Made by a program: the position numbers and the translations under genes. Of a stretch of 64,000 nucleotides of DNA, positions 1-12,500 are shown in pieces (positions within the stretch are counted from its first letter, which is position 1; the number at the start of each line of letters is the position of its first letter). The stretch lies in assembly GCA_022072025.1 (NCBI GenBank), contig JAJVIP010000015.1, positions 1 through 64,000 on the forward strand, read 5' to 3'. The notes under the pieces were generated by a model. That model did not search any database. It was not told the origin of the DNA and worked only from the letters and a program-made list of their open reading frames with translations. This stretch comes from Elusimicrobiota bacterium (GTDB lineage Bacteria > Elusimicrobiota > Elusimicrobia > F11).

Positions 1-2
1 AT

Positions 3-3000
3 GGCAAGATTCGGTTCACTCCAACTGCCACGACTGGCCAATTCACTTTCACGTATCGCGTCTCCGACATTCTGGGTGCCCAATCCAACGTTGCCAATGT
101 GACGGTGGTGGTCACCACCGTGGGCGGAAATTTGCCGCCCGTCGCCAATGACGACGTGGCCCAGACCGATATTGCCTCTCCGATTGACATCGACGTATTG
201 GCCAACGACACCGATCCAAACGGCAACATCACCATCGACAAGAACAGCTTGGTGTTGGTTTCTGGTCCCGCCAACGGCAGCGCTTCGGTGGTCAATGGCA
301 AGATTCGGTTCACTCCAACTGCCACGACCGGCCAATTCACTTTCACGTACCGCGTCTCCGACATCCTGGGTGCTCAATCGAACATTGCTAACGTCACCGT
401 GGTGGTGACGGAAGTCGGAGGGAACCGGCCGCCAGTGGCCAATGACGATGTTGCTCAAACCGACGTGGCAACTGCGATTGACATCGACGTATTGGCCAAC
501 GACACAGATCCAAATGGAAACGGACAAATCGATCCAAACAGTCTCCTTGTTGTGTCAGGCCCTTCCAACGGCACTGCTTCCATCGTCAACGGCAAAGTCC
601 GGTTCACTCCAACTGCCACGACTGGCCAATTCACTTTTACCTATCGCATTTCAGACATTCTGAGCGCGCAATCCAATATTGCGAACGTCACCGTGGTGGT
701 GACCGAAGTCGGTGGGAACCGGCCACCTGTCGCCAATGACGATGTGGCCCAGACCGATATTGCCTCTCCGATTGACATCGACGTGTTGGCCAACGACACC
801 GATCCCAACGGCAACATCACGATCGACAAGAACAGCTTGGTGTTGGTTTCTGGTCCCGCCAACGGCAGCGCTTCGGTGGTCAATGGCAAGATTCGGTTTA
901 CACCCACTTCCACGACCGGCCAATTCACTTTCACTTACCGCGTCTCGGATATCCTCGGGGCTCAGTCCAACATCGCCAACGTCACCGTGGTGGTGACTGA
1001 GGTGGGCGGTAACCGGCCGCCCGTCGCCAATGACGATGTCGCTCAAACCGACGTGGCAACTGCGATTGACATCGACGTGTTGGCGAACGACACCGATCCC
1101 AACGGCAACATCACCATCGACAAGAACAGTTTGGTTCTGGTGTCGGGCCCAACCAACGGCACTGCATCCATCGTCAACGGCAAAGTCCGGTATACACCCA
1201 CCTCCACAACCGGACAATTCACTTTCACGTACCGCGTATCCGACATCATGGGTGCTCAATCGAACATTGCGAACGTCACCGTGGTGGTGACGGAAGTCGG
1301 CGGGAACCGGTCGCCGGTGGCCAATGACGATGTGGCCCAGACCGATGTGGCGACCCCGATTGACATCGACGTGTTGGCCAACGACACCGATCCCAACGGC
1401 AACATCACGATCGACAAGAACAGTTTGGTTCTGGTGTCGGGCCCAACCAACGGCACTGCGTCAATTGTGAACGGGAAAATCCGATTTGCTCCAACTGCCA
1501 CCACTGGTCAATTCACTTTCACTTACCGCGTTTCAGACATTCTGGGTTCTCAATCAAACATTGCCAATGTGACGGTGGTGGTCACCACCGTGGGCGGCAA
1601 TCTTCCGCCCGTGGCCATTGACGATGTGGCGCAGACCGATGTGGCGACTCCGATTGACATTGATGTGTTGGCCAACGACACCGATCCCAACGGCAACATC
1701 ACGATCGACAAGAACAGTTTGGTTCTGGTGTCGGGCCCAACCAACGGCACTGCGTCAATTGTGAACGGGAAAATCCGATTTGCTCCAACTGCCACCACTG
1801 GTCAATTCACTTTCACGTACCGCGTTTCAGACATTCTGGGTTCTCAATCAAACATTGCGAACGTGACGGTGATGGTCACTACCGTCGGCGGGAACCAACC
1901 GCCCGTGACCAATGATGATGTGGCGCAAACAGATGTCGCCACGCCGATCGATATTAATGTGTTGGCGAATGACACCGATCCCAACGGCAACATCACGATC
2001 GAGAAGAACAGTTTGGTGTTGGTTTCTGGTCCCGCCAACGGCAGCGCTTCGGTGGTCAACGGCAAGATCCGGTTTACACCCACTTCCACGACCGGCCAAT
2101 TCACTTTCACTTACCGCGTTTCCGACATTTTGGGAGCTCAATCGAATGTCGCCAACGTCACCGTGGTGGTGACCGAAGTCGGTGGGAACCGACCGCCCGT
2201 GCTGGATCCGATAGGAAATAAAACAACCTCAGCTGGAACAGAAATATCCTTTACTGCCCGTGCTACAGATCCAGACGAGGGACAATCCTTGAGATTTGTG
2301 TTGGTGAATCCGCCTCAAGACGCCTTTATGGACCCGGTGACAGGTGTGTTCCACTGGACCCCTCCTATCATTGGAAGCTATCAATTGACCGTCAAAGTGG
2401 AGGACAATGGAACTCCCATTTTGTCTGATGAAGAAATAATCACGATCGATGTGCTCAATTCCCCAACTCCTATAATCGAGGTGGACGCCGGTGAAAATCA
2501 ACAAGTCATCTTGCCCAATCCTGTTCAACTCATTGGAACCCTTGATCCCATCCTCTTACGACAAAAATTGGACCGCACGGATTGGACGATGGTTTATGGA
2601 CCGGCAAGCGCCCACATCATGAGCGTTAACTCACTTGCAACTGAAGTTCATTTTGAAAAGGCGGGGCTGTATGAGTTTATGTTGAACGTGGTGCGCGAAG
2701 GCGCCGAAGGATCCGACCATGCCTCTGTAATGGTTTACAATATGCCCCCCCTGGACATAGAGGAACCTTCCCTTACACCGATCAATGAAACCATTGAGCT
2801 GAGAGCGAATCTGATTGATCAAGACCATGTGATCTCCAAATTCGAATTTTCATTTGAGTGGGAGATCACTGGCCCCGCACCTGTTCAATTAACCAATGAA
2901 AAAAGCCTTCAACCTTTGGCCAGGTTTGAGACCCCCGGCACTTATCGGGTTAAAGTCATGGCTCGAAATGGGATCGCCTCTTCACAGGACAGCATGACCA

Positions 3001-3314
3001 TCGAGGTCATCGCCCCACCCAATCCTCAAAATCAGGACGAGATCAACTACAAGAATTTTTTCAATCCTGAATATGAAAACTTAAATTTGGGAATTGTGAT
3101 GAAAGAAAACGGTGGAAATATCAGCGTCAAAATTTACGACATTCACGGCCGTCTCATACGCGACTTGACCCATGAAACCTTGGCGGCAGGAGTCCAAACC
3201 ATTGTGTGGGATGGCCGCAATGACAACCATTCCATCATCGCTCCCGGCATCTATCTCGTCTTAATCGACGCCAACGGTGGGATTGAAAAACGAAAAGTAG
3301 CGGCGATTCGATAA
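3..3314 (+). CDS. Adhesin-like protein with tandem cadherin-like repeats (5' partial)
   Basis: The reading frame is open from the first bases of the window, so the N-terminus lies outside it; a GTG at 99 is only an internal codon. Seven complete 98-residue repeats (135-2192), each of the form PPVANDDVAQTD..DIDVLANDTDPNGN, match the bacterial cadherin-like (Big_9/VCBS-type) fold. A region with DPIGNKTTSAGTEISFTARA (about 2193-2480) resembles the He_PIG putative Ig domain. Two less certain PKD-like stretches follow. The last 85 residues (YDIHGRLIRDL, then WDGRND and PGIYLVLI) form a FlgD-like Ig domain of the kind found at the ends of proteins exported to the surface. The likely role is surface adhesion or matrix; the partner is unknown. 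The D-x-N/D-x acidic loops suggest Ca2+ binding (inference). Confidence 0.85.
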   Translation, partial: GKIRFTPTATTGQFTFTYRVSDILGAQSNVANVTVVVTTVGGNLPPVANDDVAQTDIASPIDIDVLANDTDPNGNITIDKNSLVLVSGPANGSASVVNGKIRFTPTATTGQFTFTYRVSDILGAQSNIANVTVVVTEVGGNRPPVANDDVAQTDVATAIDIDVLANDTDPNGNGQIDPNSLLVVSGPSNGTASIVNGKVRFTPTATTGQFTFTYRISDILSAQSNIANVTVVVTEVGGNRPPVANDDVAQTDIASPIDIDVLANDTDPNGNITIDKNSLVLVSGPANGSASVVNGKIRFTPTSTTGQFTFTYRVSDILGAQSNIANVTVVVTEVGGNRPPVANDDVAQTDVATAIDIDVLANDTDPNGNITIDKNSLVLVSGPTNGTASIVNGKVRYTPTSTTGQFTFTYRVSDIMGAQSNIANVTVVVTEVGGNRSPVANDDVAQTDVATPIDIDVLANDTDPNGNITIDKNSLVLVSGPTNGTASIVNGKIRFAPTATTGQFTFTYRVSDILGSQSNIANVTVVVTTVGGNLPPVAIDDVAQTDVATPIDIDVLANDTDPNGNITIDKNSLVLVSGPTNGTASIVNGKIRFAPTATTGQFTFTYRVSDILGSQSNIANVTVMVTTVGGNQPPVTNDDVAQTDVATPIDINVLANDTDPNGNITIEKNSLVLVSGPANGSASVVNGKIRFTPTSTTGQFTFTYRVSDILGAQSNVANVTVVVTEVGGNRPPVLDPIGNKTTSAGTEISFTARATDPDEGQSLRFVLVNPPQDAFMDPVTGVFHWTPPIIGSYQLTVKVEDNGTPILSDEEIITIDVLNSPTPIIEVDAGENQQVILPNPVQLIGTLDPILLRQKLDRTDWTMVYGPASAHIMSVNSLATEVHFEKAGLYEFMLNVVREGAEGSDHASVMVYNMPPLDIEEPSLTPINETIELRANLIDQDHVISKFEFSFEWEITGPAPVQLTNEKSLQPLARFETPGTYRVKVMARNGIASSQDSMTIEVIAPPNPQNQDEINYKNFFNPEYENLNLGIVMKENGGNISVKIYDIHGRLIRDLTHETLAAGVQTIVWDGRNDNHSIIAPGIYLVLIDANGGIEKRKVAAIR
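135..2192 (+). repeat. Seven tandem 294-bp in-frame repeats
   Basis: Units begin at 135, 429, 723, 1017, 1311, 1605 and 1899, each exactly 294 bp (98 codons), with a further partial unit running off the left edge. Units differ by scattered and mosaic substitutions (DIASP/DVATP, PANGSASVV/PTNGTASIV). Positions 1371-1522 and 1665-1816 are identical over 152 bases, indicating a recent duplication or gene conversion of units five and six. Confidence 0.95.
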
Positions 3315-3461
3315 CAACATCCCTCGAATTTGTTACATAAAAGATAATGGGCTGATGAAAGAATCTGATAATCAATAGCTATCGTTATTTTGATTTTCAA
3401 TTGTTCCTAAAAAAAATTTACAACTTCTTAAGAGAGTCTTAAGACGGCTTCAATATAATTC

Positions 3462-3554
3462 CCCCTCAGGGGTCAAGTCTGAGTTTTGAGTCTTTGTTTG
3501 TTACAGCTTGACTGACTAGCATAGACTCAAAACTCAGACTTGACCCCTTTGGGG
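3462..3554. repeat. REP/MITE-like palindromic element
   Basis: Two arms of 32 bases (3462-3493 and 3523-3554) are perfect reverse complements except for two bases. They surround a 29-base loop. The core arm reads AGGGGTCAAGTCTGAGTTTT. There is no transposase here. The size and the GGGGTCA-type arm resemble REP elements mobilised by tyrosine (Y1) transposases, but that is inference. It separates the adhesin gene from the giant gene and could also act as a terminator hairpin, although no T-run follows. Confidence 0.75.
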
Positions 3555-3585
3555 AGGTCATATTATTCGTTGGTCATCTTTAGCA

Positions 3586-6500
3586 TTGAGTTGCATTTAT
3601 TTGGGGACCCATTGTGTTTTCGCCTACACAACCGAAGTAAATTTTTGGAAGGAGCGGCGAACAGTCACCGAGGGGCGTGACCGTCACGAACTTAAACAAT
3701 TCGCCTCTTTACCCGCGGGAAAACCGTCCATTTTCAATTTCCCAAATTCAACGGGCTTTCCTCCCTCTTCCGCCATTCAAATAACGGGATCTATGGCCGA
3801 CAGATTCCGCTTGCCGGGAGACACGTTGGAGAAGGCCGAATGGGTGAATTCATTGCTCAAGTACGGAACCATCCGAAAAATTTTAAAGCCACACCCCTCC
3901 CTTTCGGCAATGTCCCCGGGAACCCGTCACACGATCGTTCACATTCAAGACGTTCACCTGAATCATGAGGCCCAGAAAAACATCGGGGCCGCGATCTGCG
4001 AATTAATCGACAAGGCCCAAATTAATCTCCTGGGTTTGGAAGGCGCTTTCGGCCCCCTTCACCTCACTCCCTTTCAAACATTCCCGCGCCCGGAAAGCGT
4101 GCGGACCGTCGCGGATTTTCTGTTGCGCGAGAATAAGATTGCGGGGCCAATGCACACCCTCATGACAATGGCACCAGGCGCTTCTTTACCACGGGTTTAT
4201 GGAGTCGATGACCGGACCCACTATCATGCCAATGTTCGCGCGGTCCGAGAGAGTGGGCGATTAAAAGAAAAAATCCAAAAAGAAATAGCCAAATCCAGGC
4301 AAACCCTTGAGGCACAAAAGAAGAAAATTTTTAATCAACAGCTCCTCCGTTTTGATGCGCAAGTGGAAAGTTATCGGTCCGGAAAGACGGAGATCGGAAC
4401 CTATGTCGAAAATCTGGCCCAACAAGAGACCGACCTTCCTCTTACAATTTCCATCTTCCTGGAGGGGCTGAAGTTGGAAAAATCACTCGATTTTAACCGG
4501 GTTGAGCAGCAGAGATCCCAACTCCTTGATCAATTGCTGCGGAAGTTGACTCCAGAAAAAATTTCGGAACTCACCAAAGCTGGAACGGCCTTTCAAACAG
4601 GGCAATGGACCCATGGGGCCTTTTATAAGTTCCTTAGAGACCTCTGCGACACCCACGGCCTGCCGCTTTCTCGGTACAAAGCCATGGAGAGCTACCTTCA
4701 GTATGTGTTGTTGTCTGACTCCATTGACGGGGAGTCGCTTCTGCGCGAGGCGAAGAGACTGGAAAGGTCCATTTACAACAGGCTTTCAACAACGCCTGCG
4801 GAAAAAAGTTTGGTGCGCGAGTCGAACCGGTTGGGCTTGGTGGAAAAATTGGTTGATTTTACCCTGACGCGGGATGAATGGGAGGAGTACAAGCGAATGG
4901 ACATTCTTCCCAACCTGGTCCAGGGGGGAGGTCGCCAGAGGGGACTCACCGAGGAGAATCAGGAGGGGTTTTCAAATATTGGCGTATTTGAGGTTTTTTA
5001 CCGCGAAGCCGAAATTCGCGATGAGAAAATGGCGAAAAACCTATTAAAGCGAATACTTGGTACGGAGTACTTGGACCTTGGAAACAACAATGAAATCAAT
5101 CGTGGACGCAACCCAGGTACCAAGTACCAAGTACAAAGTACTTCGGTTGTCGTGCTGGTGACCGGCGGTTTCCACTCTCAAGGCATCGACGAGCGCTTGG
5201 TCAAGGCGGGGCACACCGTCCTCACCTTCGTTCCCAAAATCACACAGATCGAACGGGGTCACAACTCAGCCTATTTAAGCGTCTTCACCCAACAAAAAAC
5301 GCCGCTCGATAAATTATTCGCCGGCCAAAAACTATTTTTGAATTTACCAGTGGCCGACAAAACATTCTGGAGTGAGACGGCGGTTCTTATCTCTGCCGAT
5401 GGGTTGATGCACGGCCTCTCTTTTAATTCCGTTTCAAGTTGGTTTGCCTCAACGCTGAAGGGGACCATGAATTGGACACTTAAAAAAGTTCAAGTGTCTT
5501 CTGGGAAGGTTCTGCTCTTCATTGCCACAAAAACCAGAAACGTCCAATTGGCTGTTTCAAAAATAAATCAGGAATACTCAATCGAATTGATACCTCCAGG
5601 AACTTGGATACGTACCTTGGCGTGGGGGATCCCACTTGCGGTTATTTTGTTTTTTATTTTTCCAGAACGAATGCTTGATGAAAAAACATTGTACCTCTTG
5701 CCTTTGTTGGGGACTTTCAGTCGTATTTACAATCGGTTTCCATCGAATGATGCGCTGGAAGAACTTTTAAAGAAATGGGGACCTGGCTATGCCAAGCGAC
5801 ATAACATGCACCAACAAGCCTGGCAAAGTCACTTGGATATCAGTCGAGAGATGATTTTGGCCGGAGCGGAGGAAGCCCCCAAGGATTCAGTCGTCATTCT
5901 CGGTTCAAGCGATGTCAAAGAAGGTGTTTTAGCTCCATTGGCCGAAATGTTTAACCGAATCACATTGGTTGATATTGATGTCGACGCCATGAAGCAGGCC
6001 GTTGGAAAGCTTCCCGTTCCCCTTCATTCCAAAATCAACATGGTCCGGTGGGATATTTCGGGTGGTGTTTTGACTGAAGTTTTGCAGAGGGGAATCGAAA
6101 TAATAGAGGGAGAAGAAAACACCAAGTCTGTTTTGGCGCAACTTGGAAAATTACTAATTCAATTTAAACCATATCATGACCCGAATGAACTTCGCGCCTT
6201 GTCTGCGTCCTACGTCATTTCATCGGTTTTGGTGGGACAACTGATATGGCCTATTTTTTACGAATTAGAAACCCGGTTAAGAGGTTCTTCCCAGCTTTCT
6301 CAATGGACTGACAATGACGGAGACCCATACCGCAAGGGACGTGAACATGTTCTCAGAAATGTTTTTTTAGGCCATCTTGATTTAATTGCGCAACTCATGA
6401 AGTCTTCATCTTCCCGAGCATTTCTATCGGCGGACACGGTTATCTTAAGAAAAAAGAACGATGGAAGCATAATTCCAATTGAAGCCTTGCCACATGATTA

Positions 6501-9500
6501 TAATTTCCGGAAGAATGTCCAAGATTCATTTTTTGTTCTTGTCGACAGAACATGGCCATGGTATTTGCAGGGAATATATGATCTGCCCAATATAGTAACA
6601 GGCTTTTTGATTCGGCCACGCCCAAATAATTTCCCGTCATTTTTCCTCGATATCATTGGTGAGGCCCTCCATATTCCGATAACCGATTGGACGCCGGAAA
6701 CTGAAAAATCAGGATTTAAAATAACAAGGCCTGCTCATTTGACGGATGAACAGAAATCGACGCTTGGCCAATTCTTCTTCCCCCAAGATCCAGAACGCAT
6801 ATCCAAAATTCAGGGATTTGGGGTTCTAATGCATCATGGGACCCCCCAGTTTATTTTTGCCGATATGGAAAACTCGACACATGGATTGATCCTAAGAAAT
6901 TCCCATCCTGATAAATTGGGGGATGTTATTTTTCTTTTCCAACAGGCCTGGAAGGAGACACTGGGTAAAAATACCCCGCTCAATCTCTTTCCTCTCATTA
7001 GTCATCCTAATAGTCATAATGAACCTTATTTCGTTTTTGACAAGGTTCATGATGATTATCAAGTGGATGGAAAATTGTTTAGAAGTGGAATTCGCCCGCG
7101 CCCTGGGGCAGATGTATTGGACATGGGGTCGGGATGCGGCTTAAATGGTGTTATGGCCAGGCAATTGGGAGCCCAAGAAGTAACAGCTGTCGACATCTTT
7201 CCACGTGAAATTGCGAATACGCTGGTCAATGCGCGATTACATAACGCAGGGAATATTAAGGTTTTTCTTTCTGATCTTTTTGAACAACTGCCCCAAGACG
7301 AGAAATACGACAATATCTACTTTAACATCCCCATTGTCCGTGAAAATGAAAAAGACCCGGACCCCCGATTATTTGACCCCAAGATGGTCTTGTTGGAAAG
7401 ATTCTTGGAAGAAGCCAAAAATTATTTAAAAGGAAATGGAACGATAGAAATCAATTATCTGGAGACCCCGCAATTTTTTGAGAAGGTCTATCGCCATGGC
7501 TATCGACCTATAGTTATTGAAGGGACACAGGATATTCGGACCATTTTAGGGATAAACAAATACCACTTTAACTTAGATTATTCACGAATCATCCTCATTC
7601 ATCCTCAATCACCTCCGCCAGATTCATTGGTGAAAATTTGGTCTGAAATCGCTCGATATTACGACTCCATAAAAAACTTGAAAAAAAGAAATGGGTCTTC
7701 TGAAAATGTTAGGTCGTTAGAGGAATGGATATCCCCTCGATTATTTCAACCCTTAAGTAGCTTTGATTCTGGATTGATCTTTAAAGTCTTGAGCGATATC
7801 GATTACATGATTGGAATTCGAAAGAGTTTAGGAGAGGTCAGCAACTTCCGGTTTGATTCCAATTATCGGGATCATGATGCCGTGAAACGTGCTATTGAAG
7901 CCCATGATCCAAACCCTCCCCCCGCTTCCCTCCTCTATAACACGCTGGTCCTGTTGGGGGCCGATCCCGATAACAGCTGGGTGAAAGCGGCGGGCACGGT
8001 CGGGTTCCTCGGGGAAATCATGGGGGTGGCGGCACTGGCTTTCTTGCCGGGTGTGGCGTGGCTTTGGTACGCGCTCTTCGTGATGTGGATCGTGGCCGAC
8101 GCGGTAACAGGCGCGTTGGCGAACAAGGTGCGGGGGTCTCTCATGCTCCCCGTTCGCTCCACACTGCCCTATGGTCTCATGGTTGCGGCCTACACCCTTG
8201 CGGTTTTCCTGCCTTCCTTTACATTTCCCATTGATATTCTTCAAATCATAAAAATAATCTCACTCATTTCAGCCGTTCACTATCATGTGTGGCGGGATGC
8301 GCAGGCCCTTTGGGGCCTCGACATTGAAAACCACCTGAAATGGTTTTACCGTTTGTTCGCCAGGATCCTCCCCCTACACCCCATATCCCTCGATTGGGGG
8401 CGTGCAATCCCTTTGGCGGGGAATGGCTTATCAGGCTCTGTTATGATGAGTGGAAAGAACAAAAAAGATTGGAATAAATATTATCGAAAAAGACTCCGAC
8501 AAGCTGATGATAAAGGATTGCCTAATTCTCCACCAAAACAGGCCCCAACACAAAACCCTCACAAAAAAATTACCAGAAACACCGGTACCCGCCATACAAC
8601 TCAGGAGCGGATGCAGGCTTTAAAAAGGGAATGGATGAAGCGGAAAATAACCGCGGAGCTTCCTTCTGATCAAATTTTCGAGGCTCTTGTATCCCTATTT
8701 GACCCCATAAAAGAATTGAGCAACGACAATCAGGGGATTGCGCAATTGAAATCAATCCGCGGAATTCAAGCTATCGGGATAAATCAAAATCAATGGATAA
8801 CAATTGTTCGGCTCCTTGAAGTTATCGATCGAATCATTTATTCCCAAAGCGCTCAACTCGCCGCTCTTCTGGCGGCAGAACCCCGTTATGAATATGAAAT
8901 AAACTTCAGCAGGGAACTCTTCCCCTCACAAGAGGAGGCGATAAGACGGTCCATCAAGTCATTTAAAATATGTGGACCGGTGTCTATTGAATTGACCGAA
9001 CAAGCAGAGACCGGAACGGTTCAATACAATCCCGCTGGAACAACATTTATCATTCCCAACTCACTGGTCAATGTCGAAACACGCGATAGAAAATTGGCCG
9101 AGGAGTTTAATGTGCCCGTGTTAAATACTCCGGTCATAAAAGAGTTGAAGAGATTGGCGGGTACAATTGAGAACCCCGACGACCTTTACTTCGCAGGACA
9201 AGTGGTCAATGCCTTACGAAAGTTTATTGAGAGCGATTTCGAAGATTCATCCATGCTTCATCAAGTGGCAGTCAACCTCGCGGACTCAGAAAAAGACGAA
9301 TGGAAACAAGTTGTGGAAAAGGTAGTTGAAAACGAAGCTTTACAGAGGAACGTTCAAGCCTCCAAAGCCCACCGGACGCGCGATGCCATCATCACAATAA
9401 ATGACGGTTGGTTTTTAAAGCGGAACAAAATCATGGTGACGATGGCCCCTTACAGTGAAACAGACGCAAAAAAAATAATTGAAAGCATTAGTTCTGGCCA

Positions 9501-12500
9501 AGTTCAAAGACCGATTGGGTCTTTCTCAACAATTGACTCCAAAGTCCCGCTATATCGATTAAAGAACATGCTTCAAAACACAGTCATTTACACCAGCGAC
9601 CGTTGGTATCCGGTGGGACCAATAATTTTTCCCACTGATGTGATGGTCACCCATATCCCCATTATGGATGCATATCGCTTTCAAGATTTGCAACAGGTTC
9701 GGACCTTGCTTGAGCCTATATTTACAGAAGCGAAATTTTCCATCAACATCTTCTTGCAATTGCTTCAATGGCACAATCGCCATCGTCAATTTTTCGGGGA
9801 AACCCCAGAGGGACTTAATTCCTACATTCAAGAATGGGGGCAGGGCTATTACATACGGGACTGTTATTACAACCTCATGCATTCCATCGTTCAAAAGGAT
9901 TCCAATGACCGGCAATTCTTGGAAATCGATGATATAGACGATTACGCGAACGCATTCTTTGAAACACAAATTCGCTCCAGTGAAGGCGATCTCTTGCAAG
10001 GCATGGACCGAAGGTCCAGCGTCGGTTTGCTTGTGGCCTCGGCCTTTTTGATTCGTGGCTATGTTATGAATTGCCCCACTTTGATGGTGGAAGAGTGGTT
10101 GTTCAAATTGCGCCATAAAGAAATGTACGCCTCCATTCAAATTCTAGGGGCTGTATTCGCCCTGTATTTGTTATCGAAAGAGCTTGGGCTGGAGGGCCCT
10201 CCACTGAGTGCTGTCGTAAAACAAGAGTTGACCGAACAAGATCTGGAGAAATTTGCAAAGGTCATCTCAGAGAGTTCTGATGCAAAAATTCGAAATGCCT
10301 GCAGATCGCTTTACAACAAAATTCATCGGCATCCTATTGATCAAATAGGCATTGAAGACAGATTCTCCTATCTTTTTAATCACTTGGATGCGACAACTCT
10401 TAAACAAATTCAGGACAAGATCCAAGAGGAAGTCAATCAAGGGCAAACCGTCTCTCAGCTTATAAGCAGTCTTAAAACTCTGTTACCTCAGACGGAGGAT
10501 AGCAAGGCCCTCCAAAAGGCCATTTCTGTGTTGATGAGTTTAGATAGAGATCCCAACCTGACACAATTAAAAAGCGATCTTCTTCATTCAAGGGATTTAC
10601 CGGACCGCTTTGAACGGATCATGCAACTCTTGAGCATTGGCGAGGAAGAAATAATCGCCACCATCTTATTTTCGGACAATCCCAGTTCCGATACGCCATC
10701 AACGCCAAACACAATTAGAACAGAGGGCCCCCATCCAAACCCTCCCCCCGCTTCCCTCCTCTATAACACTCTGGTCCTGATTGGTGCCGATCCCGATAAC
10801 AGCTGGGTGAAAGCGGCGGGCACAGTCGGGTTCCTCGGGGAAATCATCGGCGTGGCGGCACTGGCTTTCTTGCCGGGTGTGGCGTGGCATTGGTACGCGC
10901 TCTTCGTGATGTGGATCGTGGCCGACGCGGTAACAGGCGCGTTGGCGAACAAGGTGCGGGGGTCGCCAGATTGGCCATATATGCTCATGGTCACGGCCTA
11001 TGTCTTTGCGATTTTCTTGCCTTCTCTGGCCGGCGGGTCCTTCTCCGAATTGATACCGCTGACGCAAATCACCTTGTTTGTTCTGGCCGCACTCACCCAC
11101 ATGGGGCGGGATATTGAAATCTTATGGGGACAGGAAATCGATCAATTCAGAATTCAACCTCTTCTCAATCCCATGCCATTCGCTTTTGCGAACGGCGACA
11201 CAATTCTCTTCCCGTCGACGACATCAAACATTTTCGGCCGTGTGCCGCATATGATTTTTTCCCTGGGAAAAAGATTAAACCAGAAATTAACCGACCAATA
11301 TGAACCCGTATATGAGTTTCTAAACGGTGCGCTCGTCAAAAGAACTCCTTCTCCCCCATCTGAAGACAACACATGGAAGGACCTCTTGCGTCAACACGAA
11401 CAACTGGTGCGAGAATATGAAAGGCTCATAAAGCACCCAGAAGAAGAGGACCGGGAACAATCCCTGAACCGAATAAAAGGGGAACTCCGAAAAATCTCCA
11501 TAAATCTATTTTCTAAATACTCAAAGGACCTTCATCCCGAAAATGCCTCGAATAATTTGAATGAAAACCAACAAACAATCATTTCAATTCTTGGGCGTTA
11601 TGGAATTCCCCCTGGCACCAAATTCATTCAAGATTTCAATAGGTTCTATCAGGAAGTTCAAACTTCCGGAAAATGGCTAAAGTTAAAACAAGTTGTTGGA
11701 AATTATTTGGGAATTGCTATGCCAACAGGTCGAATTCAGCTCTTTGAAAAGGGGCAAATGATCCGGTGCTTCAACAACCCAAACCAACTCATTCGTTTAC
11801 AAATCTATTGGGATCAAAAAGGTTTACTGGCTGATATCTGGACCGTGGAAAGCCATCCCCGGGTCATCCGCCGATTTCGGTTCGAAAAACATGAAAATAT
11901 TGGGCGCTTTAACAAAGCCAAAGATTTGGAAGATATGGAAGCTGAAGGAACAAGGCCGATCCCTTCAGAAAATATTCCGAAACCGCGACACTTATCCAAT
12001 GGATCTTACTCGATCGGGGAAACGCTTCAGATAACCGGTTTTTCAGGTGTGGACGGACAGCGTTTTCTCCGCCGACTTGTCGACAATGGCCTCGTCTCCC
12101 TCACTCCCGACAACCGGCTATTTCAAGACGACTTGGCGCGATTGATCAAATGGGCCAGCCTTCTTCAAAGAGAGGAATACACACTTCAACATTTAGCCAC
12201 TCGCTTAGATGAGCTTTCCCCTCAGGAGAAAAGACAGGGCCCCGATGCGGCCAGAGCTCAACTTTTTTTCTTTTTACGTGATCATCCGCCATACATCGCC
12301 CAAAGCCCGCATTTCGTTAAAAATACCAGCCTTGTTTCCAGATATGACGCGTTGTATTTGCTTATTGAAAAAGATGTTCTGGAAAACAGCGGGGAAATCC
12401 TTCATGCAGGAGCGGCCATCGCCCATGCCGGCTTTAGTGGAAATATTAAGAACAGAGATTTTATTCGATTGTGCCAAACCACAAGTGACGGCCGGCGCGT

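Noticed and set aside
651-1259. Long minus-strand open frame (about 200 codons) opposite the adhesin repeats
   Set aside because: It is a shadow of the repeat array: the same antisense frame recurs with the 294-bp period, and the protein has no fold-like pattern.
135-2192. Possible CRISPR or satellite array
   Set aside because: The repeats are 294 bp, directly abutting, in frame and translated; there are no spacers.
3462-3554. Insertion sequence ends
   Set aside because: There are inverted arms but no transposase and only 93 bases in total; a REP/MITE-type element fits better.
9559-10140. 193-codon minus-strand frame inside the giant gene
   Set aside because: The plus-strand frame is continuous with good domain structure across it; the antisense product has no recognisable features or ribosome site.
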